Origin: Persicaria tinctoria | Lineage: Eukaryota > Streptophyta > Magnoliopsida > Caryophyllales > Polygonaceae | NCBI GenBank assembly: GCA_037127255.1 | Contig: JBANSL010000002.1 | Location: 39,472,892-39,536,891, forward strand | Reading direction: 5' to 3' | DNA: 64,000 bases | Part shown: positions 26,384 through 39,297 of the stretch, piece by piece | Layout: each line of letters begins with the position of its first letter | Numbering within the stretch: position 1 is the stretch's first letter | The notes under the pieces: generated by a model | Database searches by the model: none | The model's input: only the letters and a program-made list of their open reading frames with translations | What the model was told of the DNA's origin: nothing | Translations under genes and position numbers: made by a program

Positions 26384-28650
26384 CACTACTAGAATTCTAT
26401 TAATAGACATCGGGTATAAACCGATGTTAATAAAAAAAAATTCAACGTGTTAGTGGGTGGTGTTAAAAATCCAAACTTTACCACATCGGTTTATAACCGA
26501 TGTCTATGATGATTTATAACATTGTTTTTATTGTTGATAACGATTTAAGTACGTTGATATAATGACGTTTTGGTTGATGAGCCTAATGTTAAACCATTAT
26601 TAATTTGCATTTCTAGCCATTTGAAGGTTCGTAGGAAAACCCAAAACATCACATTAACATCGCTATTTTTTATAAACATGATGTTTTACATTAATAAACA
26701 CATCGGTTAGGAATTATTCAATTTGTGCATAGTCTTTTTTCATGTTTAATTTTTTATATTATTTTATATAAATATAATGAACCACATTTAATATTTTAAA
26801 AGTCGATGTTATTTATATATTTTCAAATTATTTTTTATATGAAAAACGATGTTTTGGTATTTTATCACATCGTTTTATATTAAAATTTTGACATATACGG
26901 GGTTTTAGAAATCGATTTGTATACCTATGATCGACGTATCCATAAAGATAGACATCGTTTTTTCTCTTTGGAGTCCGATGTTTTTCATCGAATACACTAA
27001 TCATCCAATACCCCTTTTGATCTATAATGTGACCCTGTTTTGGCTAATAGAAACTTAAACATTCTGAAAGACCAACACATGCATTAAATAATAAATAATA
27101 AACAATGTTCTTGATCACAAATACATGTTTACAACTAGACAAGAGCGCACAATTTTTCTGAGCTGTTGAAATTGCGAGTACATAGGGTACTGTATTGATT
27201 GCCCTTTAAGCTTATGAACTTGAATTTTCATATGCTTGAATCTTAATCAAAGATATTGGAAAGAAGAATGTATATCACATCCCTTAATTGGAAGTTCATT
27301 TGCAGCCTTTGATCTTCAATGGGGAAACGATGTGCGTGTTCACATCTTCGATGGCTTGGTGAAGATGTCAGAGGTAAACGATGTGCGTCTACACAGATTG
27401 AAGGTGATAAATGAGCATCATTCGCGCCTGCTGCTGGTATATAATGAGCATATAATGTTCATGTATAATTTCGTTTTAGAACACACAATTTTGTTAGTAC
27501 AACATATAACTGACCTGTGCAGTCAAAGTTTTGATGACTTCTTTTGCAGCTTTTGCGCTTTTAGCTTCATCAACTGCCAGTGCCTTTGCTTCCTTATGTT
27601 GCCTTGATTTTTTCTCTAGTTCAGACTCCAGCAACTGAACTTTACGGGACAATCTTTCCACCTGTTCAGTTTCATAGAAATATTTTCTAAGCAGTGCGAA
27701 GTGAAGAGCTACTAGAAACCGAGAAGTCAAGACTTATGGTAGCACGGACAGAAACATCATACGGAGTAGTGATGATTAATGAAAACAGATGACACTTCAT
27801 TAAGAATAACCACATGCTGCATGTTCTATGAGTATAACATGACTTTATAAGCTATCAATGATTCAATGCTACTCAATACTCTGAATGGTGTGCTTTGATG
27901 TACTAGGATTTCAAGTTCAATTAGACTTGGGCACAAAATGTAACTTAAAACATCATAAAGTTGCAGCAGTCATATAGTACCCATCATATTCTTCAAATCA
28001 ATAACCTTCAAAGAGTCACTCCGTACATATACAGAAACAAACATCAAGGAAAAGACAAGGTGAACTTGGGACAGTCATATAAAAAGAAGAATGAGCCAGC
28101 GAAATCAAAAGCACAAAACTAAGAAGCAATCGACAACAAGAGAAATCAACATATAGCAAGCGAAATAGAACAGCAACAAGATTCAACACACCCCTAAAAA
28201 AGCAATCAGATAGAAACAAAGCAATCAGATAGATTCCAACAAAATAGATTCAACACAGCTGCCCTATAAACCCACTTGAACAACAACAAGATCCTCTAAT
28301 TCTGGGACGCAAGCACCAAAAATCGCAATAAGATCAAATCAAAATCAAATCAGACGCACTCGAATAGCCCTAAAAACGAAATCAGATCAGACGCAAGCCC
28401 TAAAAACGCACTCGAACAGCCCTAAAATCACAGTACTAGTTTGGAGATCAAACGAGAAGTGGCGGTAGAGAAGAAATCGAAATAAGAAATCGAACAGCCC
28501 TAAAATCACATACCTGGAAACAAACCCTATAGATGAAATTGAAATCACATACCTGGAAACAAATTCACTTCGGGCACCATCTTTGCAACCAAATTCACTG
28601 TTTTGCACTGTCATCAACCACATTAGCATTCTTCCTCTCTTTCAAATTAT
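26384..28650. mobile_element. CACTA-1 (En/Spm-type), right end not resolved
   Basis: Left terminus CACTACTAGAATTCTATT, followed by subterminal repeats built on ACATCGG...CCGATGT (about 26407, 26484, 26500, 26877, 26957). These match CACTA-2 and CACTA-3. I cannot find a matching CTAGTAGTG right end; the sequence returns to LARD C style near 28650, so the right end is probably deleted. It carries a captured exon (27515-27661). The 28290-28600 part, with repeated AGCCCTAAAA and AATCAGATCAGACGCA blocks, may be the first-exon or leader region of cargo on the minus strand. Confidence 0.7.
27515..27661 (-). pseudogene. Captured exon of a PRAF-type (PH-RCC1-FYVE-BRX) gene
   Basis: Exactly 49 codons between a perfect AG acceptor (27663-27662) and GT donor (27514-27513) encode VERLSRKVQLLESELEKKSR and ...KAAKEVIKTLTAQ. 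This coiled coil with the KAAKEVIKxLTAQ ending is characteristic of the region before the BRX domain in plant PH-RCC1-FYVE proteins. No neighbouring exon of that gene could be identified, so it is a captured fragment within CACTA-1. Confidence 0.75.
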
Positions 28651-31228
28651 TTTCACCCCAAAGTCGGGGTCAAGTCTAAGACAGGTCCATCAAACTCATA
28701 TCATGTTAAAATCCCCAAATATAATCGCGTTTTACTTTCCTTAAAACCAAAAACCATAGCTATCCTCTTCAATTTCTTTTACCAAAGTCTAAAGGTCAAA
28801 GCCTATTCCCAATTCATCAAATCATGTACCTAAATGCTCAAGCCAACAAGTCCTCCAAGAATCAACTTACACAAGATCTCAAGCTCGAGATCCCAACTTC
28901 CTACCTAACCAATTAAAACCCATATATCTAAATTTTATAATTCTCCAAGTAACCATAGACCAAGCCCAACATTCCAACTCTCACCAAAACCTCTATCAAG
29001 TGCACGATTGATCTAGGTGTCTTACCGAATTCATTCATTCCTCCTATGTCCTTAAGAATCCATCTAATCATTATCTCTAAGAGAGAACTCCCAAACTGCT
29101 TCAATACTCATATCCTACTTCCCATGTTATTAAATATGCTTATTCCTAATCTACCTCTAAAGAACCGACTTCTATTACCAACCTTACATAAAAGCATTCT
29201 CACATTTCATACTCTCAATGTGCCGCAGGCTCGCAAGCAAAAGTTCATTTCTTAAGCTACTCACATAACCCAAAACGTCACAAGCACCTAACTCACCTAG
29301 GCCGGAAAGTCTTATCAATACCAGCTATCCTCCCTCGTCAAATTTTACGTCAGAGACAACTGATAAACCCGTAACACGACCCTTCAAGTCTCCTCAACCG
29401 CACCTATACCCAAGTGGTTAACATACATGTTTTACCCGACTAACTCATTAGAACACCTCTAAATCGAATCATATCTCCTCACTTCCCGAAGGTCATAACA
29501 TTTCCACTTACTCACAATACTAATTCACCATTCAAGGTTCCACTACTCCCCCAAACAATCACGACCTCTGCGTCTTATTCTAGCTCCAGATTGCCGCATA
29601 CTCATAATTCGCCTTATACTACAATCCTCAATCAACGACACCTTACCTCTAAATGACCTTAACCATCTTTCCCGCGAATCTCTATGTCAGACGTATCTGT
29701 TTTACCCAAGGCATCACTATTAATTTGAATTCCCATATTTCCACGACAATTAGTACTCCCATACCCTCCACCCGGACTAGTTCCCATATTCATCAATCAA
29801 AATCTTCCTCCCACTAATCTCAATCAATCAGACTCATAGTCGCCCTAATGATATCCTTTACTTAGCTTTAGGCCTTTCCTCAAAGACTCATCTTTTCTCC
29901 CCTAACACCTCATCATTCAAATTACTGTCACGCATACTAATAATGCATATTTTGTATGAGCATTATAGGTGGTCTTAGGTACATTAGAGTGTACATATTG
30001 CATGAATAATAAGCTAATTTGCATTCTTGATCATTTGGTATTCGATGTTCGGAATCTACTGTTTTTAGTGTTTATTTGTAGATTATAAGATTCGAGCATG
30101 AAAGGTGGAGAAATCATGAGCAAATGAAGCTAAGAAGATCTAAGGGACAAGCTATGAAAAAGCATGGAACAAGCCAAGAAGATCTAAGGGACAAATGGAG
30201 CTAAGAAGATCTAAGGTGGAGAAATCATGAGCAAATGGAGCTAAGTCGAATTGGGAAGTAAAGAGCAGGAAAACAAGAGCGGAAATGAAGGAAGTGGAGA
30301 AACCTCATCTTTAAGCTTCTGAGAACTTTGAATTAGCTTCTAATGAATTCATGAGAGTTTTAGTCCTTGAAAAGATCTTTCCAACTCATATTCATATGCG
30401 TCAATCGGACAAACGACGACTCCAAAAAGTGCATTACAAGTTCAGTTTGTCGAAGCTGTCGCCACTGCAAGAACGGCGCCCACCAGTTTCGATGTTTTTG
30501 GATCTGCGGAATGTGGCCCAATTCTATCTTTATGGAAACTCGATCTATCTATCTTATTATAGAGTTTGTGCCACCGATTTTAGGGTTTATATTAGACATA
30601 TTTTCAGTAGGTATTATTCATTCACTAACCAAGAAACATGGAACGCTTTAGAAAATTGAAGTTGACAGATTCAAGGTATTCGACGAGTACTTAGAATTCT
30701 TGTGGTTTTTCTATAATTCAAGACTTGATTGGTTGAATTGTGAGATTTGATTTCTATTGTTATTTCATTATCCTTGTTCTTTATTGTTGAGTATTTGCAC
30801 ATGTTCTCTCTATGACTGATCATCTAGACAGAAATTGTATCTATATACACTACTAGAAATTTGTTATTTTCTAATCAAAAAAACAAAATTTGTTATTTAA
30901 CATCGGGCAATAGCCGATGTCTTTCAAAAAAAATCGATGTCTATGTGGGGATGTAAAAAGTCAAAAGTTTTTCACATCGGCCAGAACCCGATGTCTTTGT
31001 ATCTTATAACATCGTTTATATTTTTAAAGCCGATGTCTTTGTTGTCCTATAACACCGATTATAAAATATAACCGATGTTATAACATACAAAGACATCGGC
31101 TACTACCCGATGTTAAAATATTTTTACTTTTTACATCCCCCACATACACATTGATTTTATTTTTTTTGAAAGACATCGGCTATTACCCGATGTGAAATGA
31201 CATATTTGCTGTTTTTTTTATTATCGTA

Positions 31229-31296
31229 GCCTATGCGGGATTTGAACCCGCATCTTTGTGTTTGAATACAATGCTCTACCATTTGAGCTAATAGGC
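31229..31296 (-). pseudogene. tRNA-like module in CACTA-2
   Basis: On the minus strand the 68 nt start GCCTATTAGCTCAAATGGTA and end GCGGGTTCAAATCCCGCATA plus GGC. The acceptor ends pair over 6 bp (GCCTAT/ATAGGC), the D arm pairs GCTC/GAGC and the T arm pairs GCGGG/CCCGC around TTCAAAT. The anticodon arm is one or two bases short with a mismatch, so a functional tRNA is unlikely. A-box and B-box promoter elements are preserved. Confidence 0.75.
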
Positions 31297-31479
31297 TTTA
31301 AATTAGCTAGAATGTTCTTACATAATAGCAAAAAGAGCATGTTAAACTTAAGAATGACATTTATTAAACCTTTCGAGTAGAGTCAAATATCATTTTGCCC
31401 TATCTGCAGACAATAAAGTCATTCTCTATGTACTGAAAACAGTAGTTAAAAAAAAGCAATACATTTATTTTGGACAAAC

Positions 31480-32231
31480 TTCAGTCTAATAGATATGTCA
31501 ATGGTGATTGGTGAGTTCACATTCAGGTTGCCATCTTCTGTAACAACAGTACTATGCTGTCAGTGCCAGTTGCAACCATTTTGATAGATATTCCCTAACA
31601 AAGAAAAGTTGTATGTAAAGCTCAAAAGGTCTGGGATGGTACAATTTGTACAATTTATTTCAGACTAAACTGGAGCAGAAAAATAGATTAATTAAGCACT
31701 AAAGAAAGGACTAAGGATTGAAGAGATGAGTTCACATTCAAAGATGTGATGTGGAGATTACCTGAAAGGCATCAATTTTTTTAGGTACAGGGCAGCCTTC
31801 AGTTGTGCCAAGGCCAAGCTGACCATTTTGACTCTGCCCCCAGCTTAAATAGATTACAAACACAGAGAAGGTAATTGATTGACCACATCAAAAGTAAATT
31901 TTGACTTTTACTTATAGACACTGTTTGCATAGCTGATCTAAATGACCATAGTTACAAGCACCCATTAATCCTCATAGTATTATAAAGTAATATAGGAAAG
32001 TACATAGATGATAATATTCTCAGTTTTAAAAGCATATATAGTCAATAAGAGGGATGAATAAGCTACCAACCTAGTAACCTCTCCTGTGGTAATTGCTAAG
32101 CAATGGTTGTCACCACAAGCAATTTGCTTGATTTTCACTCTTGCTCTAAAGCCTGATCTATTCTTCAGAGGCCATAGCATATCTCTATCTTCAGGGCATT
32201 CACTCATTAAAGCTTTCAGACTATCTATTTC
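31480..32231 (-). pseudogene. Captured exons of a UVR8-like RCC1-repeat gene
   Basis: Three exon-like blocks on the minus strand. 32231 to about 32085 follows an AG acceptor and encodes ...ALMSECPEDRDMLWPLK... and IKQIACGDNHCLAITTGE. 31843-31762, bounded by AG and GT, encodes the RCC1 blade WGQSQNGQLGLGTTEG with PVPKKIDAF. About 31610-31500 encodes GISIKMVATGT and, after a frameshift, STVVTEDGNL. RCC1 blades of this type form beta-propellers in the UVR8-like family. The fragment lacks both ends, holds a frameshift, and lies within CACTA-2, so it is captured cargo. Confidence 0.8.
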
Positions 32232-32769
32232 CTACACAAAATAGGATACAATTCACATTATCCCTTTCTCTTCTACAAACAAGAATAAACAAGGTATGAC
32301 TTTGGACCTTTTGCATTCCCAAGTTTATACAGAGTACAATAAATGATCCAAATAAGAGTGGTATATGTAGTATATATACATTCTATAAAAAAAGGCAAAA
32401 AAGAGGCACCCAGTCCAAATAAGGAGACAATGTCCAAATCATGATAGATGCAAAAACTAGCAGTGAGGAGATATTTTACAGTAAAATTATTGTAATCAAT
32501 TCCTAGATGGTATCATGGTAATGAAATACTCGGACCTTATAGGTTATATAACCATTACCCCTAAAGAACATGCAAGGATAACCTGAATCAACAAATTTTT
32601 GTTTAGCATGAACAAAACAGGAAAAAAGAAACCAGAAAATCATGAATGAGGGGAAATTCATCATGTAAATTCTCACACTAGCATAGAAAGCTGGATAAAA
32701 AAATCATAAAAGAAAGAATAAATTTAGCCAATTCCTGGATCATATAAAGACAAGGCAAAATTTGGCATT

Positions 32770-35519
32770 CCAGCTGTAACGGCCCGGGATTATGATTCCC
32801 AGGTTACGTTTCGAGGGATAAAACCCCTCGTTAGGACCTTGCGCCCCGAGTACAGGTTGAAGGTTTCAAAACTTTCTTTAATGTTTTCAAGGGGGATTTC
32901 ATACCCAAAATCGAAGGGATCGTTGGAATCCCCGGGGAAGTCCCCTGTACCTGTCGTAATCTAAGCGGGGAAATCAGAAATCATGCGACTATCGGAAACA
33001 AGTATAATACAAAAGTGTGCCACGGCAGAGCCGGGTCAAAACGGAGTCTAAAGTGTAAATCCGAAAAAGTATAATCAGAGTCTGGTGAAGTCTATACTCC
33101 AGCGCTCACTCTCCGCCGACAAAATGACCCGCGCAATAAGCAAACAACACTGATAGGATGAACATAAATAATACCTAAAAAAATTGATATGGGGCGGGAT
33201 CAGATCGATGCCCACTTAACTCTGCATCCCAACCATAAGCACACATATACGCTATACCTAATAAAGATGCTCTAATGCAGTACGAAATTCAAACACACTA
33301 GCATGCTCCTAGTTCATAATAATGTGCAGAATACTGTAAAGGGCCCAAGACAATGCCAAGTGGCATATCCCTCTCCTACCTCCACCCCTTCCGACAGGCG
33401 GAGACTGGCCAGCTCGTGAATGCATTCATTCATAATAGGGCGGCACGCATGCCTAACCCGCTCCACAATAAAGCCCGCATGCATATCATAATATAAGGAA
33501 GTACTCGATTGACTCAGGGTACCCGATGAGGCTGGGCTACCCTATGACCCTAGCAAAGACTCTAGTTACTTCACAGATAACGGCCGTTCTGTTTACATAC
33601 ACATAGAGAAATAGAATGCTCAACGATCAATGCAACCTAGCATGGTACTACATGGCATGCTGATCATGAATGCAACACCTAGTATATCATGCACCTATAG
33701 TAGGGAATAGCTCTATTCAATCTGAGTAAGCTCCGAAGAGACTTACCTGGTATCGCAGAACAGCAAAAGGCAATCAACCAGGCAATATGAAATCCGACAC
33801 GTCACAGATGATCACCTAGTAAGCATAAGCACATCAATGAGTCTATCTCTAAGGCACACAAAGCATAGAATTATCACACACACAACTTCACAACTTAACA
33901 TAATAACCGTCACATCATCATTTCCATATTATCAACCTTATCTCATAATCTATCATCTCAACTTCTAACAACCATGCTCAATATAATTCTCCAATTCATC
34001 AACTTAAGATAATTCCAATTCATACTTAACCAATTTGCATGCTATCATCTCACAATCTTACTTAGCATATAATTGCACATCTTCAACATAATCATATAAC
34101 ATTCAACCACACCTAATAAATCACCACAATATTATATCATAAATCTCAACACAACATTTTATATTTTAAATCCCAATAATATTACACAATATTTCTAACA
34201 CCATTTTCTTTTAAACACTTTTATAAAATATTCTCAAATTCCTTAAAAACTCAACCATTTCCATTTAAATAAAACATCCCCTTTTAAATTACCAACCCAA
34301 CCCTACTTTGTTTAAATTACCAAAAATCACTCTCTTGTTTTAAATCAGCCCAAACCGAGCTCATTTGGTAAGAGAAGGTCCAACCACAATTTGATTCATT
34401 GAAAGAATTAGGCCCAAAAGAATTGTTCCCCTTTAACCCAAGATTTCGGCCCAGGAAGAAGAAATTAGGCCCACAAGAAAACCCTCCCATTTTCGGCCCA
34501 ACAAATTAGGCCCAAACCCAACTCATCTCATCTTCCATTTAACAAAACACGAAGCTGAGTGTTTAAAAAAAAAGGATGGGGCCCAGGGGATGTGGCGGCT
34601 GAGGTGGCAAACAAAAAGAGGGGCCCAGCTTTCTTCTCCTTCCTCCCTATTTGCCGAATGAACAAGAAACAGGGCCTTTGCCCAGAAAATGACGGAGGAA
34701 CAGAGGAAGGGAGGAGGGGACCTCCGGCGGCGGCGGAGCCGAGCTCCGGCCACCAAGAGCGGCCACTCCGACGTGGACCCACACACACAGGGAGGAAGGG
34801 AAGAACGAGGGGAAAGGAAGAGGGCTCACCGAGAGGGTTTCGACGCTTCGTCGGAGTTCGTCGGAGCTCGATTCGGCCTTGTCGGAGCCGATCCTTCGCC
34901 GAAGATTGCCTAGGGAGGGTGGAACAAGGTTAAAGGTGCGACCTTTACACAGTTCGAAGTCGAATGGAAGAGGAATGAGCCTTACCGGGGTTCTCGGAGA
35001 AAAACAGGGAGAAAGGAGGAGAGGAGAGGTGTTGCTCGGCGGCGGTGGTGGCTCCGGCTGCTGCTGGCGGCGACGGCGGAGCTCCGGGGAGGAGACGGTG
35101 GTGAGGCGTGATGGTGGAGGTGGTGAGGTGCGGCGGTGGTGGAGTTGTGGTGGTGGTGGTGGTGCGAAGGAAACTCAAAGGAGGGAGCCAAGTTTGTGGG
35201 TGTGTTTTACAGTGTAACCGAGAGAGAGAGAGGAGAGTGGGGGGGAAGAATCTGATTTTCAATGGTCAAATTGCACATAAAAGGTCCATTTTTTTTGTGA
35301 AGAGTGAAGTATTGTTTGTTTGCCAAAATAAGGGGGTCAAAGAGTGGAGGGAGGAAAGGAGATGATAAGATTTTCCCGAACTAGAATAGGGTGACTCGGA
35401 TGGATAAGGATTCGGAATATGACGGAATTGAGAGCTCGGGTCGGGAATTTATTTTAAATTCATTTTGATTTTCTTTTTCCGAAAATTAATATTTTAAAAA
35501 TCCGAGCCTTTACACCAGC
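32770..35519 (-). mobile_element. Solo LTR of the LARD family (32775-35514), TSD CCAGC
   Basis: The edges TGTAACGGCCCGGGATTATG and ...TCCGAGCCTTTACA form TG...CA-type LTR ends with 5-bp inverted tips. CCAGC flanks both sides (32770-32774 and 35515-35519), so it is complete at 2,740 bp and lacks an internal region. It is the reverse complement of the LTR at 53009-55885 and a relative of the one at 16123-25899. The GC-rich 34690-35220 region generates many overlapping frames (poly-His, poly-Arg, poly-Gly) that I take as LTR leader sequence, not genes. Confidence 0.93.
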
Positions 35520-38500
35520 TTCATGCCCTCATAGGTCATACTGATCCAAACCGCTAAGCACAAAATCAAAACTACGTTACCGATGGATCAACAATAATCT
35601 CCACAAATATCACAGATATAAAAAGGATTCAGAAACAACTACTACATGTATACAACCCATAATGATATATTGTCCCATCCATTGTCAATGACCACTTATG
35701 AAATTAATATAATGATACAACAAGAAACTAAGAGGCAAATACCTCTTCCTTCTTAATCAACTCCCTCAATATTCTAAATTTTGAAAAGAAAAAAGGGAGT
35801 GATGAAGAAGATATTATAATTGTCAAATCAATAATAAAATATAAGTGTTTTCTAATTTGGATTTCTTCCATCTCTAATGCAAAACAACTGGTAGATTTTC
35901 TATCATTGAACATTAGGGAGAAGATGTTGAGATAACATACTCTTTGCCTCTTTTCTATCCTTGAACAATAGCGAGGCCTCCATCACCAGCACGTATATCG
36001 GCTTCAGCAAGTCTTCCAACAATTCCAGCAGCCACAATCTACTAATTCTCTTTTTGCTGTTCAATTTAAGGTTATAACTAGTTTCTAAAAAATTTACACA
36101 GATCGAATATGGAGAATACAAAGGCTAAACCATTGCAGCCATAAAATGTAGTTTATTAACTTATTAAGAATTTCCATTAAATGAGAAGTTGTTAAAGATG
36201 ATGCTAATCTCCTTTTTTTCCAACCCAACTCAAAATCTGAGCAAGAGAGTTATACATGACACCATTAATTAATGAATGATGTGTGCACCTTAGTATAGCA
36301 CCCAATGCCCTGTAATGAGAACCACCCTGCTGTAATATCAAAGAAGGATCGAGTTTAGATATGCCACAAACAAATCCTATATCAGTAACCTCGATCCAAA
36401 GAATCGAAACCCTAAACCCTAAATCACTGACTTCGAATTGAAAGCAATTTCAACTAGATATAATAGTGAATAGAAAGCAATTCACTGACCTTTTTTTTGA
36501 ACAAAGCTCCTCATATGAGATCCACCACCACCACTGACAAAGACGTAGAAATACTGATGACCGTGACATATTAAGAGTGTTGAACAGAACACCACCCCTT
36601 ACCAGGGTAATTTTATGTATGAGAATGAAGTTCTCTTTACCATGGAATTTTTACTTGTAATAAAGAGCTATAGATGTATAGAAACTACCAGGATCCTTTT
36701 TCAACAGCTCATAGGCTTTTGATGGCTTTTACAAGAAAAGTAAAGCTCAGTAAGATATAGGTAAAAGTTTAACACTTGTACGTCGAATTTGAGATTTTAG
36801 ACAACAAAAGGTTGAGTTTTTTTTTTGGCATTTTAAGACCTGAATTTAAAGACTAAAACAACTCGAATTCATTATAGTACACTCGAATTCAAGTGAAACA
36901 ACAAATTTTAGAACCAAACAACCAAATTCCAGTTCATTAGACTCGGAATTAAGAGTCAAAACTTTGTCACTTACTAGTTTAAGAACTTAAGAATTAAGTT
37001 ATTAGCATATGACTACACATATGAATAAGAGTATTCACAAAAAAAAAAACTCAAATTCCTCACAAATTTGGAGTTATTCACAAATAAAACTCAAATTCCT
37101 CTAGAGTTATTCACAAATAAAACTCAAACAGTTTAACCAAAAATAACAAATAAAACTCAAATTCCTCTAGAGTTATTCACATTTCAAAAATAAAACTCAA
37201 ACAACTTAACCAAAAATCTGAAACTGAAACACCACACTGAAACATCAATTACACCATCCAATTACTCACGAATCTGGAGTTATTCACAAATAAACACACA
37301 ATTTCAACCTAGTGCTTTGAAAGGCTGAATTTTTTTACCTGTTGATGACAATGGAGATTGAGTCGGGGCGAGCACAGTGCGCGGTGTACAAGGAACGACC
37401 AACAAGCTACAATATCACAATAATAGTGTACATTAGCACAACAAATCCACAACTTCATAAATTGAATGATGATAATGAAAATTTTAAAATTCCTTCTATG
37501 TTTTCAGATCCCGTAAAGAAGTTTAAGAAAATAGACAATCATAAAGTGAGTAACACTAACAGATCTAGTTACGATTGCTAATAGTAAATTCGGATCCAAA
37601 CGAATCCATTCCGAATTCAAACCAGTCAGATCTAACACAAAGAAGACGAAATTACCTTGCAGAGAGAGAGAGAGAAAGATGCTCGCGAGCCACCCAATCC
37701 ACTTGTGGGAGTTTAAACTCAAAAAGAGGGGAAAGTTCAAATAAGGGGGTTAGGGTTCCTGGATGTTTCTGAAATTGAAAAGATGGAGATGGAAATGGAC
37801 TTACAAAAAGAAATTCGGCAACAGAGATAAGCGGCTGAATTCCGATTAGGTCATCAAGCGAAACCCTAGATCTGTGAAAGGTAATGGGTAAGCACGAGTT
37901 GGGAGAGAAAAACAAAGGCAGAACTTGGAATGGGAGAGGGAGATGGCAACAAAAAAGCGTTGTGGTGCTAGCGTGGAACAGCAAGGCGATGATGGTGGCT
38001 CCTCCCACTGTGGTGCTAGCGCTGACAGTGCTCCTCCCACCGAGCAAATGAAGAATAGAGAAAGAAGAAAGAAGCGCCTCTAAAATAGTTCACATATTTG
38101 TTTGAGCGGGTGTTTAAATGAATTGGGGTTTAGTTCTGCGCCTTCATTTTTTTTAAAACACATATTTAACATCTGTCAAATAAATGGGACGATGTCTATA
38201 TTTTTATTTACCTCGTAAATTTAAAAACCGATGTTAAAAAACTGTTTAACATGACATGTTTTTCTGATTGATGTTAATGAACCGATGTTAAATAACAAAA
38301 TTCTAGTAGTGTATGCAAGTGATTCCTTTCGTGAGATTGGTGATCCATGATAGCAAGCAATATGTAATTGATCCCTTGCAAGCATCAATTGTTATGCAGG
38401 ATAATGACTATTGGTTAAATATTGATTTCTATGAAATTAGGGTTAAGAGACTTCCAACCTTTTGACATTCTAATTGCATTGAGATTTGATATTGCTAATC

Positions 38501-39297
38501 GACCATGTACTTTGGTAATTCATGTTATTCTATGTTGTATTTCATGGAATGTAAGTGATTGGTAAGTTTGTGAGGGATATCGATCTATTTAAACCAAGTC
38601 GGAATAACATTAGCTGCATTCATTGCATTAAAATAACTAGGGATTGAGTCAAGGATCAAATAAACCACCAATGTTGCGAATTGTATGCGAAATTACTACA
38701 CTCTTCTCTTTTATCTTCTATTTGTTCCTATTAACATCTTCATCTTAGTTTATTTGCATTGTCTATGTTTATTTACATTCATACCCCACCTTTATCTTCA
38801 TAATTAATAAATACACATTGCGATAGAAATACTTGATTCTCTGTAGGTTCGACCCCTAACTTACACAATATACTTAGTTTGTTTGTTTGGGTTATTATTT
38901 CTTTGGCAAGGTGAAACCAACGACATTTCTCTTCCGTAAAAAACATACCAATTACGATTTCTTCCTATTCTAAAAACCTTCCAATCACGGCCCTAGTAAT
39001 TCTCCAATTACATCTCTAGCAAGTACCCTCAATCCTATATGAGCAAAACTTCAGTATAGATCTAACATCATGTCCCTATCATATAAACAACTTAATTCCT
39101 AAGACCCACCAATTCTCAAGCAGTCCTAGCCACTCAGTCCTTATCGGCACCCATAATTCATTCCTCGACATCATTGTTTCCACTCATAGTAAAATAACCT
39201 ATCCATGATCACGTCTTCCCTATCAGAATCCTTAATCATACAATCCACTCATATCTCCCTCATGAAACCTAAATGGATTGATCCTATCCCTCTCCAT

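Larger units (their letters stand above)
25900..29925 (-). mobile_element. LARD C internal region (3' part), non-coding
   Basis: Minus-strand sequence next to the LTR matches the matching part of LARD B: the polypurine context AAAGGTGGATGA, the CTCGAGGACAAGACTT block (63965 region in B) and the GCCCTTATAGGTGGAT block (63503 in B). The same kind of C-rich, CTAA-rich sequence resumes after each nested insertion at 28660-29925, 38951-39307 and 43580-43889, so this internal region extends to at least 43889. No gag or pol frame is visible, hence a large retrotransposon derivative. CACTA-1 lies within this interval. Confidence 0.65.
30848..38311. mobile_element. CACTA-2 (En/Spm-type), non-autonomous, 7.46 kb including a solo LTR
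   Basis: Left end CACTACTAGAAATTTGTTAT and reverse complement of the right end CACTACTAGAATTTTGTTAT, both followed by TTTAACATCGG. Subterminal ACATCGG-CCGATGT repeats are dense at 30900-31200 and 38160-38300. Flanks are ...TATA / TATG, a 2-bp TA at best rather than a clean 3-bp duplication. It contains a tRNA-like module, captured RCC1 exons and a 2.74-kb solo LTR, but no TNP2-type transposase. The 35520-38160 part has no supported gene; a promoter-like purine-rich area and possible leader lie near 37640-38050. Confidence 0.88.
29921..38955. mobile_element. Solo LTR (29926-38950) split by CACTA-2, TSD ATTAC
   Basis: Sequence starting TGTCACGCATACTAATAATG and ending GTAAAAAACATACCA is flanked by a 5-bp ATTAC on both sides (29921-29925 and 38951-38955). 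Removing CACTA-2 leaves about 1.56 kb. The interior has text typical of plant gypsy-type LTR ends, such as AATAAATACACATTGCGATA and TCTCTGTAGGTTCGACCCCT near 38800-38860. No internal coding region is attached, so it is a solo LTR from unequal recombination. It sits in LARD C. Confidence 0.8.

Noticed and set aside
31229..31296. Functional tRNA gene
   Set aside because: The anticodon arm is too short and mismatched, and it sits in a CACTA subterminal region; kept only as a tRNA-like module.
34523..35365. Cluster of overlapping GC-rich frames (poly-His, poly-Gly, poly-Arg)
   Set aside because: The interval is within a solo LTR with a perfect TSD; frames on both strands come from GGN and CCN composition.
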